Source of the DNA: Petrachloros mirabilis ULC683
GTDB lineage: Bacteria; Cyanobacteriota; Cyanobacteriia; Thermosynechococcales; Thermosynechococcaceae
Length of the DNA: 64,000 nt
Assembly (NCBI RefSeq): GCF_009939295.1
Contig: NZ_WVIC01000026.1
Coordinates: forward strand, 1-64,000
Reading direction: 5' to 3'
In this document: in pieces, positions 27,952-36,120 of the stretch
Numbering within the stretch: position 1 is the stretch's first letter
How the letters are laid out: every line of letters starts with the position of its first letter
Program-made: the position numbers and the translations under genes
Notes under the pieces: generated by a model
Databases searched by the model: none
Told to the model about the DNA's origin: nothing
The model's input: only the letters and a program-made list of their open reading frames with translations

Positions 27952-28411
27952 GGGAGCGTCTATTGGAACTGGATTTATGGCAGCAGCCTGCTGAAACCCA
28001 ACAGTTTCCCTATGAAGTAGACTGGCAGCGGCTCTGTCTGGCTTTTGATTCAGAGGGTGGTTCCCACGCCCTTTGATCAACCACTAGCGATCGCAGCTGC
28101 GGCGATTGGGCAGTGGCCTAGTCTACTGGGGGATCGGACGATGGGCTGGCTTGAGCGTGCCAAGTCTGTAAGAGGCGGTTTGAAAAGGTGCTAACGCCTT
28201 GCACCCGCCCCCTAAATCCCCCATTCTGGGGGACTTAAGCGTGATCAAAACCCTCCAGAATGGGGGGTTGGGGGGCAGATGTAGAGCATGGGAAGACCTT
28301 GAAAACAGCCTCTAAGCTTACAAATCATTTAGGATCGCTATACACTGCCCAAGTTGCTCAGAACCAGCAACAAAAGGCACTTTTGCCCCTTACTGAACCG
28401 ATTTAACCCGC
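27952..28411. other. 460-bp gap with a possible decayed frame and a G-rich palindrome
   Basis: A frame overlapping the HELGH gene end reads LLELDLWQQPAETQQFPYEV and continues to a TGA near 28076. Skipping one G in the GGG near 28053 lets it continue (PTPFDQPLAIAAAAIGQWP...) to about 28196. This could be a frameshifted gene remnant, but I do not recognise it. The rest is the palindrome at 28207-28285 and an unassigned queC leader in which I see no preQ1 riboswitch. Confidence 0.3.
28207..28285. repeat. G-rich palindromic repeat
   Basis: Contains CGCCCCCTAAATCCCCCATT followed by CTGGGGGA, and after about 20 bp CCTCCAGAATGGGGGGTTGG. The block matches, in inverse orientation, stretches at 46089-46127 and 46988-47023 that share CCCCCAGAATGGGGGAT and AGGGGGCGAATGCA. 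It is a dispersed palindromic intergenic repeat. Confidence 0.6.
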
Positions 28412-29101
28412 GTGAAAGCTGTTATTCTTCTCTCTGGAGGGCTGGACTCCTCTACCGTGTTGTACCAAGCTAAGGCTGAGGGTGTCCAGTGTCATGCCTT
28501 ATCCTTTGACTACCAACAACGCCACCGTCAAGAACTGAAAGCGGCCCAGGCCATTGCCAAGTCTGTGGGAGTTGAGCAGCACCAAATTGTGCGCTTTGAC
28601 CTGGGGCTGTGGGGTGGTTCTGCACTCACCGATGGGGCACTGAAATTGCCTCAGCGGCGTTCCCTAGCTGAGATGTCTGCTGAAATCCCCATCACATATG
28701 TTCCAGCCCGGAACACCATTTTTCTCAGCTTTGCCCTGGGCTATGCTGAAGCGATCGCAGCCGAGCGAGTTTACATTGGCGTGAACAGCCTGGACTATTC
28801 CGGCTACCCAGACTGCCGACCAGACTATATTGAGGCCATGCAGGAGGTGTTTCGTCTGGGCACCAAACAAGGCCGCAAAGGTCAAGCCATCACCATTGAG
28901 ACCCCGTTAATTCAGCTCAAAAAAACCGAAATTATTCAACTAGGAAATCAATTGGGGGTGCCCTGGGAACTAACCTGGTCTTGTTACAGTGAAGGAAGTG
29001 AGCCACCCGTGGCTTGTGGAGTGTGTGATTCTTGTCAATTGCGACTCGCCGCCTTTTCAGCCTTGGGGCTAGAAGATTCTATTTCCTATGTATCAGCTTG
29101 A
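28412..29101 (+). CDS. queC: 7-cyano-7-deazaguanine synthase (QueC)
   Basis: A 229-residue ATP-dependent enzyme making preQ0, the precursor of queuosine. The PP-loop is LLSGGLDSSTVLY at residues 6-18. Zinc ligands are Cys191, Cys202, Cys205 and Cys208 in the CYSE...CGVCDSC region. Start is GTG at 28412. It overlaps queD by 14 bp in another frame, so the two genes are translationally coupled. Confidence 0.96.
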   Translation: MKAVILLSGGLDSSTVLYQAKAEGVQCHALSFDYQQRHRQELKAAQAIAKSVGVEQHQIVRFDLGLWGGSALTDGALKLPQRRSLAEMSAEIPITYVPARNTIFLSFALGYAEAIAAERVYIGVNSLDYSGYPDCRPDYIEAMQEVFRLGTKQGRKGQAITIETPLIQLKKTEIIQLGNQLGVPWELTWSCYSEGSEPPVACGVCDSCQLRLAAFSALGLEDSISYVSA

Positions 29102-29537
29102 AATCACTCACAATGCCGAGGCAGCCCATCGGTTTTTCCAGGCCAGTGCCTCGCCCAAATGCCGCAGCATCCATGGTCATCGCTGGATGATTACACTGAT
29201 GCTACGGTCTGAAAAGCTTGACGATCAGGGCATGGTGGTTGAATTTGGGCACCTGAAGCGCATCTGGCGCAGTTGGCTCGATGCTCATCTCGATCACGCC
29301 CTGATGCTGAACCAAGCCGACCCCATGGCAGCAGCCATTCGGGAGATCGAGCCAGGGAGTCGTTTATTTTTGATGTCTGCGGATCCAACGACGGAAAATA
29401 TCGCGCAGTTGCTCTATGAACAGGCTCAGCTCATTGTAACTGCTCTAGATTGTCCGAGCCCAGTGCAGGTGGTCGGGGTTCGGGTGGAAGAAACCCAGGT
29501 AAATGCAGTTAATTACGTCAACAGTCCTGAAGGGTGA
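29088..29537 (+). CDS. queD: 6-carboxytetrahydropterin synthase (QueD)
   Basis: A 149-residue member of the 6-pyruvoyltetrahydropterin synthase family that converts dihydroneopterin triphosphate to 6-carboxytetrahydropterin in queuosine synthesis. Zinc ligands His14, His29 and His31 lie in AAHRFFQ and SIHGHRW; the catalytic Cys25 precedes RSIHG. VVEFGHLKR and LDHALMLN are further family marks. It overlaps queC, which supports the pathway assignment. Confidence 0.95.
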   Translation: MYQLEITHNAEAAHRFFQASASPKCRSIHGHRWMITLMLRSEKLDDQGMVVEFGHLKRIWRSWLDAHLDHALMLNQADPMAAAIREIEPGSRLFLMSADPTTENIAQLLYEQAQLIVTALDCPSPVQVVGVRVEETQVNAVNYVNSPEG

Positions 29538-29732
29538 GGCTTGTGCCAGCCATTCTTGAGGGCTGCTAGAAGCTGCCACCGTTCTCCTAGGCGCTCAGCA
29601 ATCTCTAGTGATTAGATTTAGCAGCACCTAGGGGGCATAACGGTTCGGTTGAGCGGTTGCCGATAACCTCTGTTACAACATCAACCAGCTTTGTCAATCT
29701 GCTCCAACCAGATTGTTCTACTGCTGGTGCTT

Positions 29733-29818
29733 ATAAATGGAGTACATGGGGTGCAGGGGGCACTGCCCCCTGGGTGTGGAACCCCCACCCCGTAACTCAC
29801 TCAAGTGAGCATCACTAA
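29733..29818. repeat. Degenerate copy of the 108-bp element
   Basis: AATGGAGTACATGGGGTGCA, the GGGGGCACTGCCCCC hairpin and GTGTGGAACCCCCACCCCGTA with CTCACTCAAGTGAG match the 108-bp family, but both TATAGCGGTT termini are gone and the second stem is shortened. It is an old, decayed copy. The region 29538-29732 before it holds nothing assignable. Confidence 0.7.
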
Positions 29819-29963
29819 CATTTGAAATAAAATTCAGTCTCAAATGATTTTGAGATAATTTTCACAATGACTCTGCATGGCCTTAGCATGGTTTTAGTTT
29901 GTACTGAATATGGTTTCTAGAGGTTCGACTGGCTTTGCTGGCGAGTGTCCTCAGTTCTTATGG

Positions 29964-30139
29964 CTACCGTGTACATACAAGTCTTGAAAAGATTCAAAAT
30001 CTTTGCGCTCGCCCCCCTAGCCCCCCAAGTTTGGGGGGAATATAGTCCCAATTTTTGTTGATCTCCCCCCAAACTTGGGGGGTCGGGGGGGCTAATGCAG
30101 GGTGGAATGGGTTTACCTAGAGATGTGTGTACACCGTAG
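29964..30139. repeat. 176-bp palindromic element, possible MITE
   Basis: Terminal inverted repeats CTACCGTGTAC (29964-29974) and GTACACCGTAG (30129-30139) flank two G/C-rich inverted blocks (CCCCCCAAGTTTGGGGGG near 30020 and CCCCCCAAACTTGGGGGG near 30070). Related sequence recurs at 51696-51963, and a right-end fragment at about 46128-46157. There is no coding capacity. The right end lies 23 bp before the SLC13-type gene start. Confidence 0.65.
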
Positions 30140-30162
30140 GCTCTTATGGGGGTGACGCCTGC

Positions 30163-32004
30163 ATGGAAATTGTTTTAACCCTTGCCATTGTGGTTGGTGC
30201 CCTCATTTGTTTTGTGGGGGAGTGGTGGCCCGTTGATATTACTGCAATCAGTGTGGCCATTGTATTGATGGTGTTTGGGCAAGTCTTGCCTGAGACTTGG
30301 ATTGATCCAGACCGCTGGATTACTCCTGCTGAGGGCATTTCTGGCTTTGGCAATGCTGCAACCATCACTGTGATGGCCATGTTTATCCTCAGTGCTGGCA
30401 TTGCCCGTACTGGTGCGATTCAAGTGATTAGCGATTTTTTGATGCAGCGGGGGGGAAAAACCACGAGTCAGCAAATCTTTGTGCTGGGAATGGTGGTAGG
30501 ACCGGTCACAGCTTTTATTAACAACACAGCGGTGGTGGCGGTGTTTTTGCCCATTGTGGAAAACTGGTGCCAACGCATGGGGGTTTCTCCCTCAAAGCTG
30601 ATGATCCCGCTCTCCTATGCCACCATTTTGGGTGGTCTGATGACCTTGATTGGCACCTCAACCAACATTCTGGCCAGTGAGCTATCGGCTAAGCTGGGCT
30701 ATGGCGAATTTAGTCTGTTTCAATTCACCAAACTCGGAATGCTGACGTTTGGCATTGGCATGGTTTATTTGTCCGTGATTGCACCTCGACTGTTACCCAA
30801 TCGTTCCGTGCCTCAAGCGTCGGCAGCCCAGGGGAATGGCTACGGACTCACGGATTATGTCAGTGAGGTCGTGATTGCTCCTGGCTCAAGTTTGATTGGC
30901 AAGACGCTGCGCACCAGCGGGATTCAGCGCAAGTTTGACCTGGATGTCCTTGAGATGATCCGCAACGGCATCCATTTCTCGCAGCCCGTGGCTGACAAGA
31001 TCCTCAGTGCAGGGGATATTTTGCTGGTGCGGGGCAGTCGGGAGGAATTGCTGAAGGTTCAGAATGAACAGGGGTTAGAACTACTACCCATGGTCAAATT
31101 CAACCGAGAGACCATGGAAGCTGAGATCAATTCTGGTGAGACACAACTGGCTGAGGTGTTGATTCTGGCCAATGCCAACTTAATTGGCTCCACACTCAAA
31201 GACTTACGCTTTCGCCAGCGCTATAACGCTACTGTGCTCGCCATTCGCCGGGGAGAGGAGATGGTGCGAGAGCGCTTGGGCAAGCTACCGCTCAAGTTTG
31301 GCGATTTACTGCTGGTACAGGGGCCTCGGGAGAGCTTCTTGGGGCTGCAAACGAGTCGAGATTTATTGGTCATGGAGCAGCGAGAGCTAGAATCTTTGCG
31401 CCATGACAAGGCTGGGGTTGCGATCGCAATTGCCCTAGGGGTGATCCTCACCGCCGCCTTCAACTGGATGCCGATTTTGGTCAGCAGCCTTGCTGGGGTC
31501 ATCTTAATGGTGTTAACCGGATGCCTGAAACCCGGCGAACTTTACGGTGCAGTGCGCTGGGACATCATTTTCTTATTGGCGGGGTTAATTCCCCTAGAAG
31601 CTGCCATGCGTAAGTCTGGTGCCACCGAGTGGCTAGCAACCTTTGTGGTTAATATCGGCGGCACCTTACCCAGCTACGGCATTTTGCTATTTTTCTTTGT
31701 GATCACGCTACTGCTGACCGAGATCCTATCCAACAACGCCTCCGTAGTGCTGATGCTCCCGATCGCCGTGGAAGTAGCCCGCACCCTCAACCTCAATCCC
31801 TATGCCTTCATGTTTGCCGTTGTCTTTGCGGCCTCTAATAGCTTCATGACTCCGATTGGCTACCAGACCAACACAATGGTGTATGGGCCTGGGGGCTATA
31901 AGTTTACCGACTTTTTTCGCGTGGGTGCGCCCCTCAGCTTTCTCATGGCTCTGATTACCCCACCGCTGATCATTTTGCTTTTTGGACTGACCCCACCCCA
32001 ATAA
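30163..32004 (+). CDS. SLC13/DASS-type permease with two TrkA_C domains
   Basis: A 613-residue membrane carrier of the SLC13/ArsB-like superfamily. I chose ATG at 30163 (MEIVLTLAIVVGALI); the frame also runs to a GTG at 30127, but that start lies in the repeat. Helical half one spans about residues 1-205 and includes AFINNTAVVAVFLPIVENW and LIGTSTNILAS. Two TrkA_C regulatory domains follow (about 225-300 and 315-390), then the second membrane half with TEILSNNASVVLMLPIAVEV and NSFMTPIGYQTNTMVYGPGG. The duplicated asparagine-rich hairpins are the substrate and cation site. Cyanobacterial relatives include sulfate permeases, so sulfate is a candidate substrate; I cannot confirm it. Confidence 0.9.
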   Translation: MEIVLTLAIVVGALICFVGEWWPVDITAISVAIVLMVFGQVLPETWIDPDRWITPAEGISGFGNAATITVMAMFILSAGIARTGAIQVISDFLMQRGGKTTSQQIFVLGMVVGPVTAFINNTAVVAVFLPIVENWCQRMGVSPSKLMIPLSYATILGGLMTLIGTSTNILASELSAKLGYGEFSLFQFTKLGMLTFGIGMVYLSVIAPRLLPNRSVPQASAAQGNGYGLTDYVSEVVIAPGSSLIGKTLRTSGIQRKFDLDVLEMIRNGIHFSQPVADKILSAGDILLVRGSREELLKVQNEQGLELLPMVKFNRETMEAEINSGETQLAEVLILANANLIGSTLKDLRFRQRYNATVLAIRRGEEMVRERLGKLPLKFGDLLLVQGPRESFLGLQTSRDLLVMEQRELESLRHDKAGVAIAIALGVILTAAFNWMPILVSSLAGVILMVLTGCLKPGELYGAVRWDIIFLLAGLIPLEAAMRKSGATEWLATFVVNIGGTLPSYGILLFFFVITLLLTEILSNNASVVLMLPIAVEVARTLNLNPYAFMFAVVFAASNSFMTPIGYQTNTMVYGPGGYKFTDFFRVGAPLSFLMALITPPLIILLFGLTPPQ

Positions 32005-32190
32005 GGCGACTGAGTTGATCCGGTTCTGCAAGTTGTCATAGGCGGCAGGGTGAACGAAATTTTACTTGTTTCCAGAGTGTGACATCGAGCTGTTGGCAAA
32101 GCATGTTCTTGTGCTTGTCCTCACCGTGCTTGATGGACTCGACTTCTTTATTGGGGTTTGGGTTTGCGGGGGCATGGCAGTGCGTGGTAG

Positions 32191-32769
32191 TTAGGCACTG
32201 ATAACGCCTTGGTAGAGGTCTTTGAGCGCTAGCTGAATGGGTATTGAAGAGAGCTGCACCCTAGCCTCTAGACCGCTGCACTCGGTAAACAGCCACTCAT
32301 GCTCAGATTGCTTTACATACTGCTCCACATGGAGTCTGTATTGATCGATCAGCAAGTACTCTTGCAGCGTGGCGAGGGTGCGATAGGCTTCAAACTTGTC
32401 ACCTCGGTCATATTTTTCGGTAGAGTCTGACAAAACCTCTGCCAGCAGCAACGGATTCGTGACCGTATCTTTTCTGCCAGGCTTTAACTCTACCGGGTCA
32501 GCGATGACCATACCGTCGGGATAGGTATAGACATCCGTTGCCGGAATCCACAAACGTTGATCAGCAATAAACAGACTGTAGGATTTTCCCCGCAGGGCAA
32601 ACCAAAGCAAGGCATTGAGCGCACTGGCTATTTTGTTATGCTCAGGAGTTCCCCCAGTCATCGGCATGATTGCTCCGTGGCGGTATTCATGGCGAATATC
32701 AGACTTAACCTCTAGAGTCAGATACTCGTCTGCAGTGTAGGTTTTGGGTGGGCTAGACGTGATGGTCAT
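32191..32769 (-). CDS. Uma2 family endonuclease-like protein
   Basis: A 192-residue Uma2/DUF820 protein. Visible family features are KTYTADEYLTLE at the N-terminus, RHEYRHGAIMPMTGGTPEHN, VYTYPDGMVIADP (putative metal Asp), LLLAEVLSDSTEKYDRGDKF (Glu and Lys of the PD-(D/E)XK core) and EYLLIDQYRLHVEQYVK. Length is typical. It stands alone, convergent with the SLC13-type gene; the 186 bp between them holds nothing assignable. Function is unestablished. Confidence 0.92.
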   Translation of the reverse strand: MTITSSPPKTYTADEYLTLEVKSDIRHEYRHGAIMPMTGGTPEHNKIASALNALLWFALRGKSYSLFIADQRLWIPATDVYTYPDGMVIADPVELKPGRKDTVTNPLLLAEVLSDSTEKYDRGDKFEAYRTLATLQEYLLIDQYRLHVEQYVKQSEHEWLFTECSGLEARVQLSSIPIQLALKDLYQGVISA

Positions 32770-32916
32770 GGCAAGTTTAGGGGCACTTAGGATTTAGAGA
32801 CTACTCTCCAGTGTAGGCAAAGGAATACCAGTAAATCGTCGCGCTCAGGCTAATGCTCAAGCGCCATGCAGCCCCTCTGTAGTGATCTCAAATGGGTTCT
32901 CAGCAGAATTAAGTCA

Positions 32917-34209
32917 CTAGGCTTGGGCAGCATTCCAGGCTGTCTCAGCATCTAAAACAGCTTGCTCAACTGTTTTTTGACGGAGCATTGCGGCTTGCAA
33001 ATTCTCATAGAGAATTTTTTGTAACTGCTTTACGTCTTTGACTGAAGGAATTAGAACTTCTGCGGCTTGCATCTGCCCTGCACTGACGATTCGTGCCCTG
33101 TCAGCAGCACTAGCATTTTCTGACACGGTGCTGAAGTAAGGGTCTTCTAACGATCCCTGGGTGGAAGGCAAAACGTTGGCTGCTTTAGCAAAAGCCAGTT
33201 GATTCTCGGGATTGGTGACAAATAGGGCAAATTCCAGAGCCTCGTCGGGGTGTTCTGTATCCTTGGGAATGACCAGATTCATAACCGCAACGTTTTTCTT
33301 GCCCGTTGCTCCTGTTAGTTGGGGAGCTGCAGCTGAAACTCGGGCAATATCAGGTGCATTGGTGGCAACTGTGTTGAGAAATTCAGGACTAGAAGATAGC
33401 AATGCCGTTTGACCCGACTGATACAGCTCCACTGCATGGCGGTGGCCTTCAGTCAAAACCTGGGGAGGAATCAAGTTCTGCTGGTAGAGATCAACCCAGT
33501 ACTGAAAGGCTGCTCGACCTTCAGGTGTGTTAAAGGCAGCTTTGCCCTGTTCATCTACGAGGGTTGTCCCCATTTGGACTAGGGACTCCATCACTTCGCC
33601 AGAATCTTCGGGTACTGCGGTGACAAAGAAGGCATAGTTACCGGTTTGTTCTTTGATTGCTTTGGCAACTGTGGCAAGTTCTTCATAGGTCTGAGGGGGC
33701 GTGGAAATGCCTGCCTGCTCGAATAAGGCTTGATTATAGATGGCAATGCGAGAGGTGAGATACCAGGGCACCCCAAAGCTTTGACCGTTCAGGGTGTTGG
33801 CTTGCCAAATCTTCGGCAGATACTGGGCTTTGACCTCAGGTGAAACCCGATCATCCAAGGGCAACCAAGCCTCCCGACCCGCGAGCTGAGAAGCAAAATC
33901 AGGATTCAAATTGACCACATCTGGTGCAGTTCTGGCTGACACCGCCGTGAGGATTCGGCTCTCCATTGCTCCCCAGGGCACATCAACCCAGCGTACCGCT
34001 ACAGTAGGGTTTTCAGTTTCAAATTCTTGGATCAGTTCGTTGAAGTAGTCCGTAAATTTGGGCTGCAACTGCATCGTCCAAAATTCGATTTGGGTGCGAC
34101 CATCGCTTCGCGTACCACTATTTGATCCTGGTGAGCAACTGATCATTAGACTCAGGAGCAGCCCCACTAGGGCAAAAATTGCCAATCGCTTCCAAGTTCC
34201 TAACCGCAT
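32917..34209 (-). CDS. ABC transporter sugar-binding lipoprotein (family 1)
   Basis: A 430-residue extracytoplasmic solute-binding protein. The lipobox ends LMISC with Cys25 as the predicted lipid anchor. The mature part has the MalE/UgpB pattern: IEFWTMQLQPKFTDYFNELI, VPWGAMESRILTAVSARTAP (PDVVNL), GVPWYLTSRIAIYN, and the C-terminal AFAKAANVLPSTQGSL motif. A carbohydrate or glycerol-phosphate-type ligand is likely. No permease or ATPase genes are next to it, so its membrane partners must be elsewhere. Confidence 0.9.
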   Translation of the reverse strand: MRLGTWKRLAIFALVGLLLSLMISCSPGSNSGTRSDGRTQIEFWTMQLQPKFTDYFNELIQEFETENPTVAVRWVDVPWGAMESRILTAVSARTAPDVVNLNPDFASQLAGREAWLPLDDRVSPEVKAQYLPKIWQANTLNGQSFGVPWYLTSRIAIYNQALFEQAGISTPPQTYEELATVAKAIKEQTGNYAFFVTAVPEDSGEVMESLVQMGTTLVDEQGKAAFNTPEGRAAFQYWVDLYQQNLIPPQVLTEGHRHAVELYQSGQTALLSSSPEFLNTVATNAPDIARVSAAAPQLTGATGKKNVAVMNLVIPKDTEHPDEALEFALFVTNPENQLAFAKAANVLPSTQGSLEDPYFSTVSENASAADRARIVSAGQMQAAEVLIPSVKDVKQLQKILYENLQAAMLRQKTVEQAVLDAETAWNAAQA

Positions 34210-34453
34210 AGTTGTGCTCTCTCAATAGACTCAAAAGTATGGTGCCACCGAAGCCTACAGGCGAAGTGGTTGACTCTTTAGTTTACCGCTTAGGTGAGAG
34301 GGGTGGCGTTGTCGTCAATGGGGATGTTGACGGTCTTGCCCTACAAAGCTTCCTGGAATTTTACTAGAATAATCTCTGAGTTATGAGCGCGTATGTTTCC
34401 CTGCTGAGGTGGAAGCTGCGGGCGTTCCCAACTAATAGTGAGGAGAGCTGAAC

Positions 34454-35620
34454 ATGCGTTCGTGCCAACAACCTGAGCGCAAGGGTTGGAAAATAATCCT
34501 CACCCCCTCGGCTCGTTGCATTGGATCTGGGCTGGGATTACTGAGTTTGCTGATGCCCTTGCCGGTAAGCGCAATTGATCCGCTCCTGGAGGCGGAGCCT
34601 GAGTTCATTTCGCCTCCAACCAATAACGATCTTGATCTAGCCCCCTTAGATTTTGGGGCAGATCTTGCTCCAGAGTCGCCAGTCGTGACGCCACCTTCTC
34701 AATCCATTGAGGATTTGCCCATAGAGACACGGCCTGAACCCCCTCCGACTCCCAATACTCAACCTCTAGAAGAGTCATACTCTGCCCCGTACCTTGATTC
34801 TGAAGACTATCAGTTGGGGGCGACAACACCCCAGCCCTATGCCCCTGCGGGTCAAAGAGCGGGTTCTGAGCGGGTGAGTCATTGTCAAGCTGTGTTGCCC
34901 AGTGGCAAAGAATTATCTGCGAGCCTTTGCACGCCTGCACCGACTGCTCCTATCGTTGTCAGGGCTCAAACTGGAGAGGAGCCTGGGCAATGGCAAGCTG
35001 TTCCTAGAGCCCAGCTTGTTAGGCCAGTTGATGCTAGGCATGAATTATGGAATCCGCAGCCTGAGGTTGTTTCTCTGGGCACTCAGGGTTTTGCGGCGAA
35101 GCCTAGGGTTTTCAAGGGTGCTAACCCTTTGCGCTGGGTGATGCCTAATGGCAAGGATATGATCTTTCCGTTGTCGATTCCGTCGCCAATTACGTCGGCA
35201 TTTGGCTGGCGTGTTCATCCGATTAGTGGCCTGTGGCGGTTTCACTCGGGAACTGACTTGGGGGCAGCAACGGGAACGCCGGTGTTGGCGGCTTTTGCGG
35301 GTGAGGTCAAAGTGGCAGATTGGCAGGGTGGATATGGCTTGACGGTTGAACTCAAACATTCCCAAGGACAGCATCGGACGCTATATGCTCACCTGTCGGA
35401 GATTTTTGTGCAAACAGGGCAGAAGGTGGAGCAAGGTACGGTGATTGGTTTGGTGGGGAGTACGGGCAATTCTACGGGGCCACATCTCCACTTTGAGGTG
35501 CTGCAACAAACTCAGGATGGATTGATTGCAGTAGACCCAGGGGCGCAGTTGGAGACTGCACTGGCGCAGTTGGTGAGAGCACTGCAAACAGCCCGAGTAC
35601 CCAGTTCTTCTGAGAGTTAG
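34454..35620 (+). CDS. M23 family (LytM) peptidoglycan endopeptidase-like protein
   Basis: A 388-residue secreted protein. Hydrophobic residues about 22-42 act as signal peptide or anchor. A long Pro/Glu-rich low-complexity linker follows (about 45-135), then the C-terminal peptidase M23 domain (about 235-375). Zinc ligands are all present: His264 and Asp268 in RFHSGTDLGAATGTPV, and His346 with His344 in PHLHFEVL. It likely cleaves peptide cross-links in the periplasm during growth or division. GAGGAG precedes the ATG. It is followed by a hairpin. Confidence 0.92.
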   Translation: MRSCQQPERKGWKIILTPSARCIGSGLGLLSLLMPLPVSAIDPLLEAEPEFISPPTNNDLDLAPLDFGADLAPESPVVTPPSQSIEDLPIETRPEPPPTPNTQPLEESYSAPYLDSEDYQLGATTPQPYAPAGQRAGSERVSHCQAVLPSGKELSASLCTPAPTAPIVVRAQTGEEPGQWQAVPRAQLVRPVDARHELWNPQPEVVSLGTQGFAAKPRVFKGANPLRWVMPNGKDMIFPLSIPSPITSAFGWRVHPISGLWRFHSGTDLGAATGTPVLAAFAGEVKVADWQGGYGLTVELKHSQGQHRTLYAHLSEIFVQTGQKVEQGTVIGLVGSTGNSTGPHLHFEVLQQTQDGLIAVDPGAQLETALAQLVRALQTARVPSSSES

Positions 35621-35633
35621 TGTTCCGTCAGGA

Positions 35634-35665
35634 AAATTTTGAGGGGCTGTGACTCCTCAAAATTT
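35634..35665 (+). terminator. Hairpin after the M23 gene
   Basis: Perfect 11-bp arms AAATTTTGAGG (35634-35644) and CCTCAAAATTT (35655-35665) with a 10-base loop, 14 bp after the stop. There is no U-run beyond the stem, but the A/T-rich base can act in termination. Confidence 0.55.
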
Positions 35666-35714
35666 AACCCCTATCAACTTTCTGGCACTCAGTTACCCTG
35701 CAAGACAAAGTTGA

Positions 35715-35822
35715 TATAGCGGTTTACAGATTAATGGAGTACATGGGGTGCAGGGGGCAGTGCCCCCTGCGTGGGGGTGGAACCCCCACACCCCGTACCT
35801 CACTCAGGTGAGAACCGCTATA
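35715..35822. repeat. 108-bp miniature element, copy A
   Basis: Termini are TATAGCGGTT and AACCGCTATA (10-bp perfect inverted repeats). Internal hairpin 1 (35750-35770) has 10-bp arms with a central G at 35760. Hairpin 2 has arms GTGGGGGT/ACCCCCAC and loop GGA at 35779-35781. It differs from copy D at a single base by my reading. No coding capacity. It lies in the 500-bp gap 35621-36120, of which 35823-36120 holds nothing assignable. Confidence 0.9.
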
Positions 35823-36120
35823 GACTACTCGGGAAACGGTAGCCAGGGCAAAAAAAGTGCTAGCTCATCTGGTAAGCTAGCAGCTTGGAATCAGTCACGT
35901 TGTATCTCAAGCGGAGGATGCCGAACTGCGCATTCCCAGTTTGCAGTGGGCAATTGTAAAGTTCCTCACAATTTCATCGTAATGTAACTGACGACACAAA
36001 AGTTAATTTATAAAACTTTATGTATGGGATCTGCCTATCGATAATCTCGGCTAATTATAGCGATGGCTATAAATGCCAGAAAAGCCTGGGGCTTGCCAAG
36101 GTCACGGTAAGGCTGATGAG

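Noticed and set aside
28190-28411. Possible preQ1 riboswitch before queC
   Set aside because: No pseudoknot-compatible hairpin plus A-rich tail could be seen.
30127-30162. GTG start for the SLC13-type gene
   Set aside because: It falls in the terminal repeat of a palindromic element and adds non-conserved residues before a good hydrophobic N-terminus.
34454-35140. Proline/glutamate-rich stretch as a separate gene or repeat
   Set aside because: It is in frame with the M23 peptidase and typical of a periplasmic linker.
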